Origin: Hyphomicrobiaceae bacterium
GTDB lineage: Bacteria > Pseudomonadota > Alphaproteobacteria > Rhizobiales > Hyphomicrobiaceae
DNA: 64,000 bases
NCBI GenBank assembly: GCA_022842785.1
Contig: JALHOW010000002.1
Span: 248,001 to 312,000 of the forward strand
Direction: 5' to 3'
In this document: positions 34,645 to 42,319 of the stretch, piece by piece
Position numbering within the stretch: the first letter of the stretch is position 1
Layout: every line of letters begins with the position of its first letter
Notes under the pieces: model-generated
Databases searched by the model: none
Told to the model about the DNA's origin: nothing
The model's input: the letters and a program-made list of their open reading frames with translations, nothing else
Made by a program: the position numbers and the translations under genes

Positions 34645-36162
34645 TTGGACCAGAAGGTCGAGCAACCGGTGGACATCGACATCGCGGCCCCAGGCGGGCT
34701 TCGCGGTGCCACCGCGCGCGCCAGGTCCCGCCTCAGACAGATCGGCCTGCCCGGCAAGCTGCTGCTCCTCACCATCCTCTTCGTGATGCTGGCCGAAGTC
34801 CTGATCTTCGTTCCCTCGGTCGCGAACTATCGCGTCAACTGGCTGACAGACCGACTGCGCTCGGCACAGCTTGCCTCGCTCGCCGCTGAAGCATCCCCTC
34901 AGGGCGCTGTGCCTCAGGGCCTGCGGGACGAGCTGCTCCGCATGGCACAGGTCCGCGCCGTTGCGCTCAAGCGTGATGATCAGCGCCAGCTTATTCTCGC
35001 GTCCGATCCCATGCCGGCCATCGATGCGACATACGACCTGTCGCCGCCGAGCCCCGACGAGATGATCTCGCCGTTCAGCCGACGCATGACGCAGATATGG
35101 GACGCTCTCAAGGTGCTGTTCTCGAACGGCGACCGCACGCTGCGCGTGGTCGGCCTCCCGCACGAGGACGCGGGCGTCATGATCGAGGTCGTCCTGCCGG
35201 AAGCACCGCTCAGGAAGGCCATGCTCAAGTTCGGCATGAACATCCTCGTTCTGTCGATCATCATCTCCGTGTTTACGGCAGCACTGGTCTATTTCGCGCT
35301 GAGTTCACTGCTCGTCCGTCCGATGCAGCGCATCGCCTCGAATATGCAGAGGTTCAGCGAGCGCCCCGAGGATGCGAGCCGGATCATCTCGCCCACCGAG
35401 CGCCAGGACGAGATCGGGACCGCCGAGCGCGAGCTCGCGCACATGCAGTCCGAGTTGCATCATCTGCTCAATCAGCGGAGTCGTCTCGCCGCGCTCGGCC
35501 TCGCCGTGAGCAAGATCAACCATGATCTGCGCAACCTGCTCGCCAACACGCAGCTCCTGTCCGATCGCCTAGTGTCCAGTCCGGACCCGACGGTCCAGAG
35601 TTTCGCGCCGAAGCTGATCGCCTCACTCGACCGTGCCATCGCCTTCTGCAACGACACGCTGCGCTTCGGCCGCGCGGAAGAACCAGCGCCACGCCGCGAG
35701 ATCATTCCGCTTCGCTCGCTCGCTGAGGAAGTCGGCGACGGGCTCGGGCTTTCGCCGTCGACGCGGGTCGTGCTCGCGATCGCCGTCGACGATAGCCTCA
35801 TCGTGGATGCCGACCGCGACCAGCTCTATCGCGTTCTGTCCAATCTCGTTCGCAACTCTCTGCAGGCGATCGAGTCCCAGCGCGCCGACGGTCCGGGCAT
35901 GATCACGATCGCGGCGAGCCGCGGCTCGAACGCGACGCATATCCGCCTCAGCGACAGCGGCCCGGGCGTCCCGGAGCGGGCCCGCGCCCATCTCTTCCAG
36001 GCCTTCCAAGGCTCGGCGCGCAAGGGCGGCACCGGGCTCGGCCTCACCATCGCGCGCGAACTCGTCGTGGCACACGGCGGCGATCTCCGGCTCGTGCAGC
36101 ACACCGCCGAGCGGGGCGCGGTCTTCGAGATCGACATTCCGGATCGCAGAGCCGCTGCCTGA
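34645..36162 (+). CDS. membrane sensor histidine kinase (orphan)
   Basis: A 505-residue kinase. A hydrophobic segment at about 34-54 and another at about 199-220 flank a sensory region of about 145 residues. A HAMP linker follows (LVRPMQRIASNMQRFSERP). The phospho-accepting His is in SKINHDLRNLLA (H293). The ATPase domain has LSNLVRNSLQAIES (N box), LSDSGPGVP (G1) and GGTGLGLTIAREL (G2). The start is TTG behind GAGGGA. No response regulator gene is adjacent. A bactofilin gene follows by 160 bases. The signal is unknown. Confidence 0.9.
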   Translation: MDQKVEQPVDIDIAAPGGLRGATARARSRLRQIGLPGKLLLLTILFVMLAEVLIFVPSVANYRVNWLTDRLRSAQLASLAAEASPQGAVPQGLRDELLRMAQVRAVALKRDDQRQLILASDPMPAIDATYDLSPPSPDEMISPFSRRMTQIWDALKVLFSNGDRTLRVVGLPHEDAGVMIEVVLPEAPLRKAMLKFGMNILVLSIIISVFTAALVYFALSSLLVRPMQRIASNMQRFSERPEDASRIISPTERQDEIGTAERELAHMQSELHHLLNQRSRLAALGLAVSKINHDLRNLLANTQLLSDRLVSSPDPTVQSFAPKLIASLDRAIAFCNDTLRFGRAEEPAPRREIIPLRSLAEEVGDGLGLSPSTRVVLAIAVDDSLIVDADRDQLYRVLSNLVRNSLQAIESQRADGPGMITIAASRGSNATHIRLSDSGPGVPERARAHLFQAFQGSARKGGTGLGLTIARELVVAHGGDLRLVQHTAERGAVFEIDIPDRRAAA

Positions 36163-36322
36163 GCTGCCAGGTGGCGCAACGCGCCTGCCAGCGCAGCAAC
36201 CATAATCGGAACGTGCGCCTCGCTTCTGCCACCCGTCCCCGCTAGCATCATCACCGAACTGCGGACCGGCGGAGCGGCGCCCCGGTTCGCCGTCACACGG
36301 TGGGGAGACAGGGGAGAAGGCA

Positions 36323-36976
36323 GTGGCCGACAAACGCCGTGACGCCCTTATTCAGGGCGATACCATCATCAAGGGCACTATCCTCAACGCCGGCGCGATC
36401 GACGTGTACGGTTATGTGGAAGGCAATATCGCTGCGCAGGAACTGCGCGTTCACGAAGGCGGGCGGATCGCCGGCAAGCTCAAGGCCGATACGGCCGAGG
36501 TCCGCGGCACCCTTCAGGGCGAAGCCGTCGTCAAGCGGCTGATCAGGATCACGAGCACGGGCGTCGTCGAGGGCGATATCCGGTACGGCAGCATCGCCCT
36601 GGAAGCCGGTGGCGATCTGTCGGCGGAGCTGCGCAACATTCCACCCGAAATCGCCGGCGATCTCGAGCTGGTCGTTTCGCGCGGGCAGGCCGTCACGGTG
36701 ACGGTGATGGACCTCATAGCCGTCGATCCGGACCATAGCGCCGACGCCCTGACCTTCACGGTTTCAAACCCGGTGGATGGCTGGGTGGCACTCGCGGGGG
36801 CGCCGCGCGACCCTGTGACGTCCTTCCGGCAAGCCGACATCGACGCCGGGCGCATCCAGTTCGTGCACGACGGATCGACCGGGCAATTGGCGAGCTTCGA
36901 TGTGGTGGTTGTCGACGGTGCCGGCGCCGCATCCGGCGCCGCCCAGACCGTCAAAGTAGCGGTCCTCGCGAAGTAG
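36323..36976 (+). CDS. bactofilin fused to a CSPG/cadherin-3-like domain
   Basis: 217 residues. Residues about 1-110 form a bactofilin (polymer-forming cytoskeletal) domain, with the repeating beta-helix pattern IQGDTIIKGTILNAGAIDVYG, then VEGNIAAQELRVHEGGRIAGKL and VEGDIRYGSIALEAGG. Residues about 118-217 resemble a CSPG/cadherin-3 repeat: DPDHSADALTFTVSN, ASFRQADIDAGRIQFVHDG-type segment and FDVVVVDG. Bactofilins polymerise on the cytoplasmic membrane face to place cell-wall and polysaccharide enzymes. The appended domain is normally extracellular, so the combination is odd. The start is GTG behind GGGGAGAAGG. Confidence 0.85.
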   Translation: MADKRRDALIQGDTIIKGTILNAGAIDVYGYVEGNIAAQELRVHEGGRIAGKLKADTAEVRGTLQGEAVVKRLIRITSTGVVEGDIRYGSIALEAGGDLSAELRNIPPEIAGDLELVVSRGQAVTVTVMDLIAVDPDHSADALTFTVSNPVDGWVALAGAPRDPVTSFRQADIDAGRIQFVHDGSTGQLASFDVVVVDGAGAASGAAQTVKVAVLAK

Positions 36977-36988
36977 TGCTCGGGGTGC

Positions 36989-37017
36989 TGGACAGCGCCC
37001 CGCACAGCACCTATAAG
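36989..37017 (+). promoter_or_regulatory. promoter of the tRNA-Phe gene
   Basis: TGGACA (36989-36994), 17-base spacing, TATAAG (37012-37017); both hexamers match the consensus at five of six positions. Transcription would start about 32 bases before the mature tRNA. Confidence 0.65.
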
Positions 37018-37055
37018 GTCGCGGCTGCGTGGGGCTTCGAGAGCTGCCGCGTTAC

Positions 37056-37131
37056 GCCCAGGTAGCTCAGTTGGTAGAGCATGCGACTGAAAATCGCAGT
37101 GTCGCTGGTTCGATTCCGGCCCTGGGCACCA
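37056..37131 (+). tRNA. tRNA-Phe(GAA)
   Basis: A 76-base cloverleaf. The acceptor stem is GCCCAGG/CCTGGGC, D arm GCTCAGTTGGTAGAGC, anticodon stem GCGA/TCGC with loop CTGAAAA (anticodon GAA at 37089-37091), T arm GCTGG-TTCGATT-CCGGC, and CCA encoded at the 3' end. The T stem contains one G-U pair. It is a lone tRNA between the bactofilin fusion and the tct operon. Confidence 0.96.
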
Positions 37132-37463
37132 CACTAATCATCAGCAAGACATAGCTTTTGGCCCGCGTCGCTTCCACCAGCGTCGAGCGCCCACACACGC
37201 ACCAACGTCGTGGCCCCAGCATAAGCGCGCAGCTCGAAGCAAAGCGCTGTCGCAGCGGAGACCCGCGCGGCACAGTTGCTGCAGAGCACCTTCCCAACAA
37301 CTCGATTGACTCGCGAATACTTGCAGCGAAGATGGAAGCACCACAATGGGCGCTCTGCTTCCGACCTTTATTCGAGCGCTTCTGAGCTAAATGGCTATCG
37401 ATGTGGGATCGGTTCTCAGGCGCCGGATAACAAGGCGCCATCGGGGCCAACGGAGGAAACCAA
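37132..37463. other. 332-base gap after tRNA-Phe
   Basis: No gene is supported here. Small open frames overlap on both strands and none has a ribosome binding site. A TTGACT hexamer at 37306 could be a weak -35 for the tct operon but has no good -10 at the right distance. I see no direct repeat of the tRNA 3' end that would mark an integrated element. Confidence 0.5.
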
Positions 37464-38453
37464 ATGAGAAAGCTTGCACTTCTCGCCTGTGCTGCTGCGC
37501 TGCTGCCTGCTTCGGTCGCGCTCGCTGAATGGAAGCCATCGAAGCCGGTGGAATTTGTGGTGACGGCAGGCGCCGGCGGCGGCACGGATATCTTTGCCCG
37601 GGCGGTGCAGGCTGCCGTGCAGAAGAACAATCTGATGAGCCAGCCGATCATCGTCACCATCAAGGGTGGCGGTTCCGGCGCTGAAGGGTATGTCTACGGC
37701 AAGTCGGCCGAGGGCGATCCACACAAGCTGGTCTTCGGCACGCACAACATGTACGTGCTGCCGCTCGCAGCCAAGGTCGCATTCACGCACAAGGATCTCA
37801 CGCCCATCGCCGCCATGGTGTTCGACGAGTTCCTGATCTGGGTGAAAGGCGACAGCCCGATCAAGGACAGCAAAGGTTTCGTCGAAGCCGTCAAGGCCAA
37901 GGGCGGTCAGTGGAAGATGGCCGGCGCGCAGTCGAAGGACTCCGACGAGCTGATCACCAAACTTCTCGATAAGTCGATCGGCGCCAAGATCATCTATGTG
38001 CCATTCAAGTCCGGTGGCGAGGCCGATGTGCAGGTTTCGGGCGGGCACCTCGACAGCCATGTCAACAACCCAGCCGAGTCGGTCGGCAACTGGAAGGCCG
38101 GCAAGGTTCGTCCGCTCTGCGTCTTCAACCGCGAACCGCTTGCGGCCGGCCCAAAGGTCACCGAGACGCAAAGCTGGGCAGACATTCCGACCTGCAAATC
38201 GCAGGGCATCGGCATCGAGCAGTTCCAGCAGCCGCGCATCGCGTCGCTGCCCGGCAAAGTTCCGGCCGAGGCCGTGACCTTCTATCAGGATCTGCTGCGC
38301 AAGGTGGCCGAGACGCCTGAGTGGAAGGACTACGTCGCGCGCACCGCGCAGACAGGCCGCGTGCTGATCGGCGGTGACCTCTCGAAGTTCATCGACGAGG
38401 ACTACGCCCGCTTCCAGACCGTGTTCAAGGAGCAGGGCTGGCTGGTGCAATAG
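37464..38453 (+). CDS. tctC: tripartite tricarboxylate transporter substrate-binding protein
   Basis: A 329-residue Bug/TctC-family periplasmic protein with a Sec signal (MRKLALLACAAALLPASVALA, cleavage near residue 21). The mature start KPSKPVEFVVTAGAGGGTDIFAR and the central GSGAEGYVYGK resemble the TctC pattern. It captures a carboxylate for the TctA/TctB permease encoded next. GGAGG lies before the ATG. A long hairpin follows the gene. Confidence 0.92.
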   Translation: MRKLALLACAAALLPASVALAEWKPSKPVEFVVTAGAGGGTDIFARAVQAAVQKNNLMSQPIIVTIKGGGSGAEGYVYGKSAEGDPHKLVFGTHNMYVLPLAAKVAFTHKDLTPIAAMVFDEFLIWVKGDSPIKDSKGFVEAVKAKGGQWKMAGAQSKDSDELITKLLDKSIGAKIIYVPFKSGGEADVQVSGGHLDSHVNNPAESVGNWKAGKVRPLCVFNREPLAAGPKVTETQSWADIPTCKSQGIGIEQFQQPRIASLPGKVPAEAVTFYQDLLRKVAETPEWKDYVARTAQTGRVLIGGDLSKFIDEDYARFQTVFKEQGWLVQ

Positions 38454-38487
38454 AGCGCTGCCCGTCGCGGGCCGCCTCGATGAGAGG

Positions 38488-38529
38488 AAACGAGGCGACG
38501 GCGACCATCTTCGCCGCGTCGCCTCGTTT
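38488..38529 (+). terminator. long stem-loop between tctC and tctB
   Basis: AAACGAGGCGAC plus GGCGA on the left pairs with TCGCCG and CGTCGCCTCGTTT on the right, 12 bp then a one-base bulge then 5 bp, loop CCATCT, ending in TTT. It is 34 bases after the tctC stop. Expected effect: premature termination or mRNA protection favouring the binding protein. Confidence 0.5.
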
Positions 38530-38561
38530 CGAAGCCCGCCAGCATCTCCGAGGATCAGGAT

Positions 38562-39083
38562 TTGGAGCATCAGGATTTACCGGCCGGCCGCGCGCTGGTC
38601 ACGCGGCGCGCGCTCGAAGTCATCGTGGCACTGCTGGCGCTCGCATTCGGCGTATCCATCATCCTCGGCGCACTGGAGTACCACGTCGGCTGGGGCGAGC
38701 GCGGACCGGAGCCCGGCTACTTCCCGTTTTGGATGGGCATGATCGTCGTCATCGGATCGATCGGTGCGTTGTTCCAGGCCGTGCTCTCGCCTCGGTTCGC
38801 AGATGCCCCGACAGCCATCACCGCGGATCAAGCCCGTCGCATCACCGCGTTCCTGATGCCGATGCTTGGATTTCTCGTCGTGGCCCTGCTCTTCAAGATG
38901 GGGCTGTACGTCGGCATGTTGGCCTACATGCTGACGGTGATGCTTTGGCAGGGACGCTATCGACTTCCCGCAACGCTGGCGTTCAGCTTCGGCACGGTCA
39001 TCTTCTTCTATTTCGTATTCGAGCGCTGGCTGCATGTGCCTCTGCTTAAGGGGCCGCTGGAAGCCTGGCTCGGTCTGCACTGA
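38562..39083 (+). CDS. tctB: tripartite tricarboxylate transporter small permease subunit
   Basis: 173 residues with four hydrophobic segments (ALEVIVALLALAFGVSIILG, FPFWMGMIVVIGSIGALF, TAFLMPMLGFLVVALLF and LAFSFGTVIFFYFVF), the TctB layout, and the family's GPEPGYFPFWMG motif. The start is TTG at 38562 with GAGGAT upstream. It works with TctA in the inner membrane. Confidence 0.85.
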   Translation: MEHQDLPAGRALVTRRALEVIVALLALAFGVSIILGALEYHVGWGERGPEPGYFPFWMGMIVVIGSIGALFQAVLSPRFADAPTAITADQARRITAFLMPMLGFLVVALLFKMGLYVGMLAYMLTVMLWQGRYRLPATLAFSFGTVIFFYFVFERWLHVPLLKGPLEAWLGLH

Positions 39084-39101
39084 CGCATCTGGAGAGTGGG
39101 C

Positions 39102-40625
39102 TTGGACAACTTCAACGACCTGATGCATGGCTTCCAGGTCGCGCTCACCGGCTATCACATCATGCTGATGGTGGCCGGCGTCCTGTTCGGCATTCTCGTC
39201 GGCGTTCTTCCTGGCCTCGGTGCGCCGAACGGCGTGACGCTGCTCATTCCGCTGACCTTCTCGATGGATCCTGTCTCGGCGATCATCCTGCTCGCGAGCA
39301 TGTACTGGGGTGCGCTGTTCGGTGGCTCGACCACATCGATCTTGTTCAACATCCCGGGCGAGCCATCCTCGGTCGCGACCACGTTTGACGGACACCCCAT
39401 GGCGAAGCAGGGCCGCGCTACCGAGGCGCTGTCCTACGCCTTTCTGTCCGCGGCTTTCGGAGCACTGTTCGGCGTCGTCGTCATCACGCTGCTGGCGGGT
39501 CCTGCGGCAACCTTCGCGCACAAGTTCTCGTCGCCCGAGTACTTCGCCGTCTATTTTCTGGCCTTCTGCTGCTTCGTGGGCCTCGGTGGCGCCTCGCCAT
39601 TCAAGACCTTGGTGTCGGCCGGCATGGGATTCTCCCTCGCGGCCGTCGGTATGGACACCATCTCAGGGTCGCTGCGGCTGACATACGGACTGCCGGAGCT
39701 CGTCAAGGGCGTGAGTTTTCTGGTGGCCGTCATCGGTCTCTTCGGCATCGGCGAACTGATCGCCACGATGGAGGATCGCCTCGAGTTTCGCGGCGTGCGA
39801 GCTCGTGTCTCACCGCGTGACGTGTTCAAGACGATGGCGGCGCTACCGTCGTATTGGGTCGCGCTGATCCGATCGAGCCTTGTCGGCTGCTGGATGGGCA
39901 TCACACCCGGTGGACCGACAGCCGCGTCATTCATGAGCTACGGCCTGGCCCGGCGTTTCTCCCCGCGCGCGGACAATTTCGGCAAGGGCGAGCCCGAAGG
40001 CGTCATCTCACCCGAGGCGGCCGATCATTCCGCAGGCACCAGCGCGATGCTGCCGATGCTCGCACTCGGCATACCCGGCTCCGCCACTGCGGCCGTCATG
40101 ATGGGCGGCCTGATGATCTGGGGCCTTCACCCAGGCCCCATGCTCTTCGTCGACCAGAAAAGCTTCGTCTGGGGCCTGATTGCGTCGATGTACGTGGCGA
40201 ACGTCGTGGCCGTCCTGATCGTATTGTTTACGGTGCCGCTGTTCGCGGCCATCCTTCGCATCCCATTTGCGATCATCGCGCCGCTGATCGTGGTCGTATG
40301 CTTCGTCGGCGCATGGACGGTCTCGAGCTCGCCATTCGATCTGTGGCTGGCGTTCGTGTTTGGCCTCATCGGCTATCTATTCAAGAAAACCGACTATCCG
40401 ATTGCGCCGCTCGTGCTCGCCATGGTGATCGGCGACAAGGCGGAGGATGCGTTTCGACAATCCATGATCATACACAGCGGCTCACTAGGAGCCTTCTGGT
40501 CGAACTGGCTGTGCGGCACGCTGATGACGCTAGCCCTCGTTCTCTTGTTCTGGCCGCTTCTCAGCCGGCTGGTGCCGCATCGTAGCAAGGCAATCGCAGG
40601 CGACGCGCCGCGCGCGCGTGAGTGA
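39102..40625 (+). CDS. tctA: tripartite tricarboxylate transporter large permease subunit
   Basis: About 507 residues of a twelve-segment membrane protein with the TctA signatures LVGVLPGLGAPNGVTLLIPLTFSMDP, GSTTSILFNIPGEPSSVATTFDGHPMAKQGRA and, later, LALGIPGSATAAVMMGGLMIWGLHPGP (quoted in outline). TTG 39102 is preferred to GTG 39096 because GGAG lies seven bases before the TTG. It ends the tctCBA operon. Confidence 0.92.
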   Translation: MDNFNDLMHGFQVALTGYHIMLMVAGVLFGILVGVLPGLGAPNGVTLLIPLTFSMDPVSAIILLASMYWGALFGGSTTSILFNIPGEPSSVATTFDGHPMAKQGRATEALSYAFLSAAFGALFGVVVITLLAGPAATFAHKFSSPEYFAVYFLAFCCFVGLGGASPFKTLVSAGMGFSLAAVGMDTISGSLRLTYGLPELVKGVSFLVAVIGLFGIGELIATMEDRLEFRGVRARVSPRDVFKTMAALPSYWVALIRSSLVGCWMGITPGGPTAASFMSYGLARRFSPRADNFGKGEPEGVISPEAADHSAGTSAMLPMLALGIPGSATAAVMMGGLMIWGLHPGPMLFVDQKSFVWGLIASMYVANVVAVLIVLFTVPLFAAILRIPFAIIAPLIVVVCFVGAWTVSSSPFDLWLAFVFGLIGYLFKKTDYPIAPLVLAMVIGDKAEDAFRQSMIIHSGSLGAFWSNWLCGTLMTLALVLLFWPLLSRLVPHRSKAIAGDAPRARE

Positions 40626-40663
40626 CCAATGCGGGCGCGCTCGCAGCCTTCACGTCGACGACC

Positions 40664-42319
40664 TCACGCGACATAGCCGTTCATGCGATCCAACTCGCGC
40701 TTCTTCGGATCACGATCTTCGACGTTGCCGTAGCCGCCACCCCCCGGCGTCTTGAGGCTGCAACCGTCTCCTCCTTTGAGGTACAGCCGATCGATCTTCG
40801 TCAAATGCGGCGCCTTGAACGTTTTGCCCGCAGTATGGAAGCTGTGATCTGCGGGGAGACCGGGCTCGCCTCCAACGAGGCCATGCGGCCCTGCCGTACC
40901 GCGATCGCCGACCAGCGTGAAGTAGGCCTCACCATCGCGCAGGTGGAAGTCGATCTCGACGCCGAGGCCACCGCGATATTCGCCAACGCCCGCCGAACCA
41001 TCGCGGACGGCATAACGTGTGAAGAGCAGCGGCACGGTCTGCTCGAGCACCTCCACGGAACTATTGCGCGAGGCTGCGATCGTCGTTGATCCGTTCGTCA
41101 GGCCGTCGCCATCGGCATGACCGCCGTATCCTCCGCCGAAGAAGAAGATGGTGGCGTAGCGGCCGTACATCGGACTGTTTCCGCCGATCCCGACGTTGGT
41201 GCCTGTTCCGAAGAAGCCCGCCGGAACGCGCTCTGGAATGGCCTGGGCGAGTGCGCCCATGGTCACGCCGACGAGGCGATGCGCCGTTTCGGTTGTCGTG
41301 CCCGACACAGGCCGCGGTGGGCGCGGATTGAACATTGAGCCCTCGGGAATAATGTACTTGAAGGGCACGAAACAGCCGGCATTGATCGGCACGTCCCAGA
41401 AGACATGCTTCATGCCGATCATGAGCGCGGTGATCGTGCTCGAAATCGGACTGTTGAACGGGCCACGCAATTCCGATGAGCTTCCCGACAGATCAAACGT
41501 GATTTCGGAACCTTCGACCGTCATTTTGAGGTCGATGACGACGCGGCCTTCTTCGACGCCGTCGGAATCCATCTCATCACGGAAGTGATAGGTGCCGGGC
41601 GGAATGGTCCTGATGTGATTGCGCATGAGCATCTCGGAGCGCAGCTTGAGCTCGTCGATGCACCGGTTGAGCGTCTCATCACCCCACTGCCGGAAGACTT
41701 CATCGAGCCGCCGGCAACCGAGTTCGAGTGCATTGAGCTGCGCGGCCATATCGCCGTAGCGGTCCTCGGCGACGCGCATGTTGAGCATCATGACGTCGAG
41801 CAGGGCTTGGTTCATCTTGCCCTCTTCCATGATGCGCACCGGAGGAAAGCGCAGGCCCTCCTGATACACATCCGTGGAAGCCGGTGTGAACCCGCCGGGC
41901 GTCATGCCGCCGACATCGGGCCAATGACCGGTGTTCGCGATAATCGCCTTGATCTTGCCGTCCTGAAAGAACGGCCGGACAAACTTCACGTCCATGACGT
42001 GCGTGCCGCCGCGGTATGGATCGTTGACGATGAAAACATCGCCTGGCTTCATCGTGTCCGGCGGGTGCGCCTTGATGACCTCCTGCACCGTATGCTGCAT
42101 CACGACGATGAAGATCGGCAGGCCTGTCGAGCCCTGAGCGATCACCTCGCCCGTGACCGGATGAAAGACGCCGCTTGCGCGATCCCATGCGTCGGCAATG
42201 ACGGGCGAGATCGCCGATGCCGCCAGCACCGTGTCCATCTCTTCGGCGATCTGCTCGAAGGCACCGCGCACGACCGCAAGGGTCGTCGGATCGATCGGCT
42301 TCTGCTCGGTGGTCGTCAT
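40664..42319 (-). CDS. hyuB: hydantoinase B / oxoprolinase subunit beta (HyuB)
   Basis: 551 residues, the normal length for the beta subunit of ATP-dependent N-methylhydantoinase/5-oxoprolinase/acetone carboxylase-like enzymes. Motifs seen: DPTTLAVVRGAFEQIAEEMDTVL at the start, GEVIAQGSTGLPIF, KPGDVFIVNDPYRGGTHVMDV and GGYGGHADGDGLTNGSTT. The ATG overlaps the hyuA stop (ATGA). It is the last gene of the liv-hyu operon. Hydantoin, oxoproline or a related lactam ring is the likely substrate. Confidence 0.92.
   Translation of the reverse strand: MTTTEQKPIDPTTLAVVRGAFEQIAEEMDTVLAASAISPVIADAWDRASGVFHPVTGEVIAQGSTGLPIFIVVMQHTVQEVIKAHPPDTMKPGDVFIVNDPYRGGTHVMDVKFVRPFFQDGKIKAIIANTGHWPDVGGMTPGGFTPASTDVYQEGLRFPPVRIMEEGKMNQALLDVMMLNMRVAEDRYGDMAAQLNALELGCRRLDEVFRQWGDETLNRCIDELKLRSEMLMRNHIRTIPPGTYHFRDEMDSDGVEEGRVVIDLKMTVEGSEITFDLSGSSSELRGPFNSPISSTITALMIGMKHVFWDVPINAGCFVPFKYIIPEGSMFNPRPPRPVSGTTTETAHRLVGVTMGALAQAIPERVPAGFFGTGTNVGIGGNSPMYGRYATIFFFGGGYGGHADGDGLTNGSTTIAASRNSSVEVLEQTVPLLFTRYAVRDGSAGVGEYRGGLGVEIDFHLRDGEAYFTLVGDRGTAGPHGLVGGEPGLPADHSFHTAGKTFKAPHLTKIDRLYLKGGDGCSLKTPGGGGYGNVEDRDPKKRELDRMNGYVA

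Noticed and set aside
37132-37463. Possible integration site downstream of tRNA-Phe
   Set aside because: No repeat of the tRNA 3' end, no integrase and no change of gene type were seen. The following tct operon looks native.
37067-37663. A minus-strand open frame crossing the tRNA-Phe gene and the tctC start
   Set aside because: It covers a tRNA and the signal peptide region of tctC in the wrong direction, with no motif.
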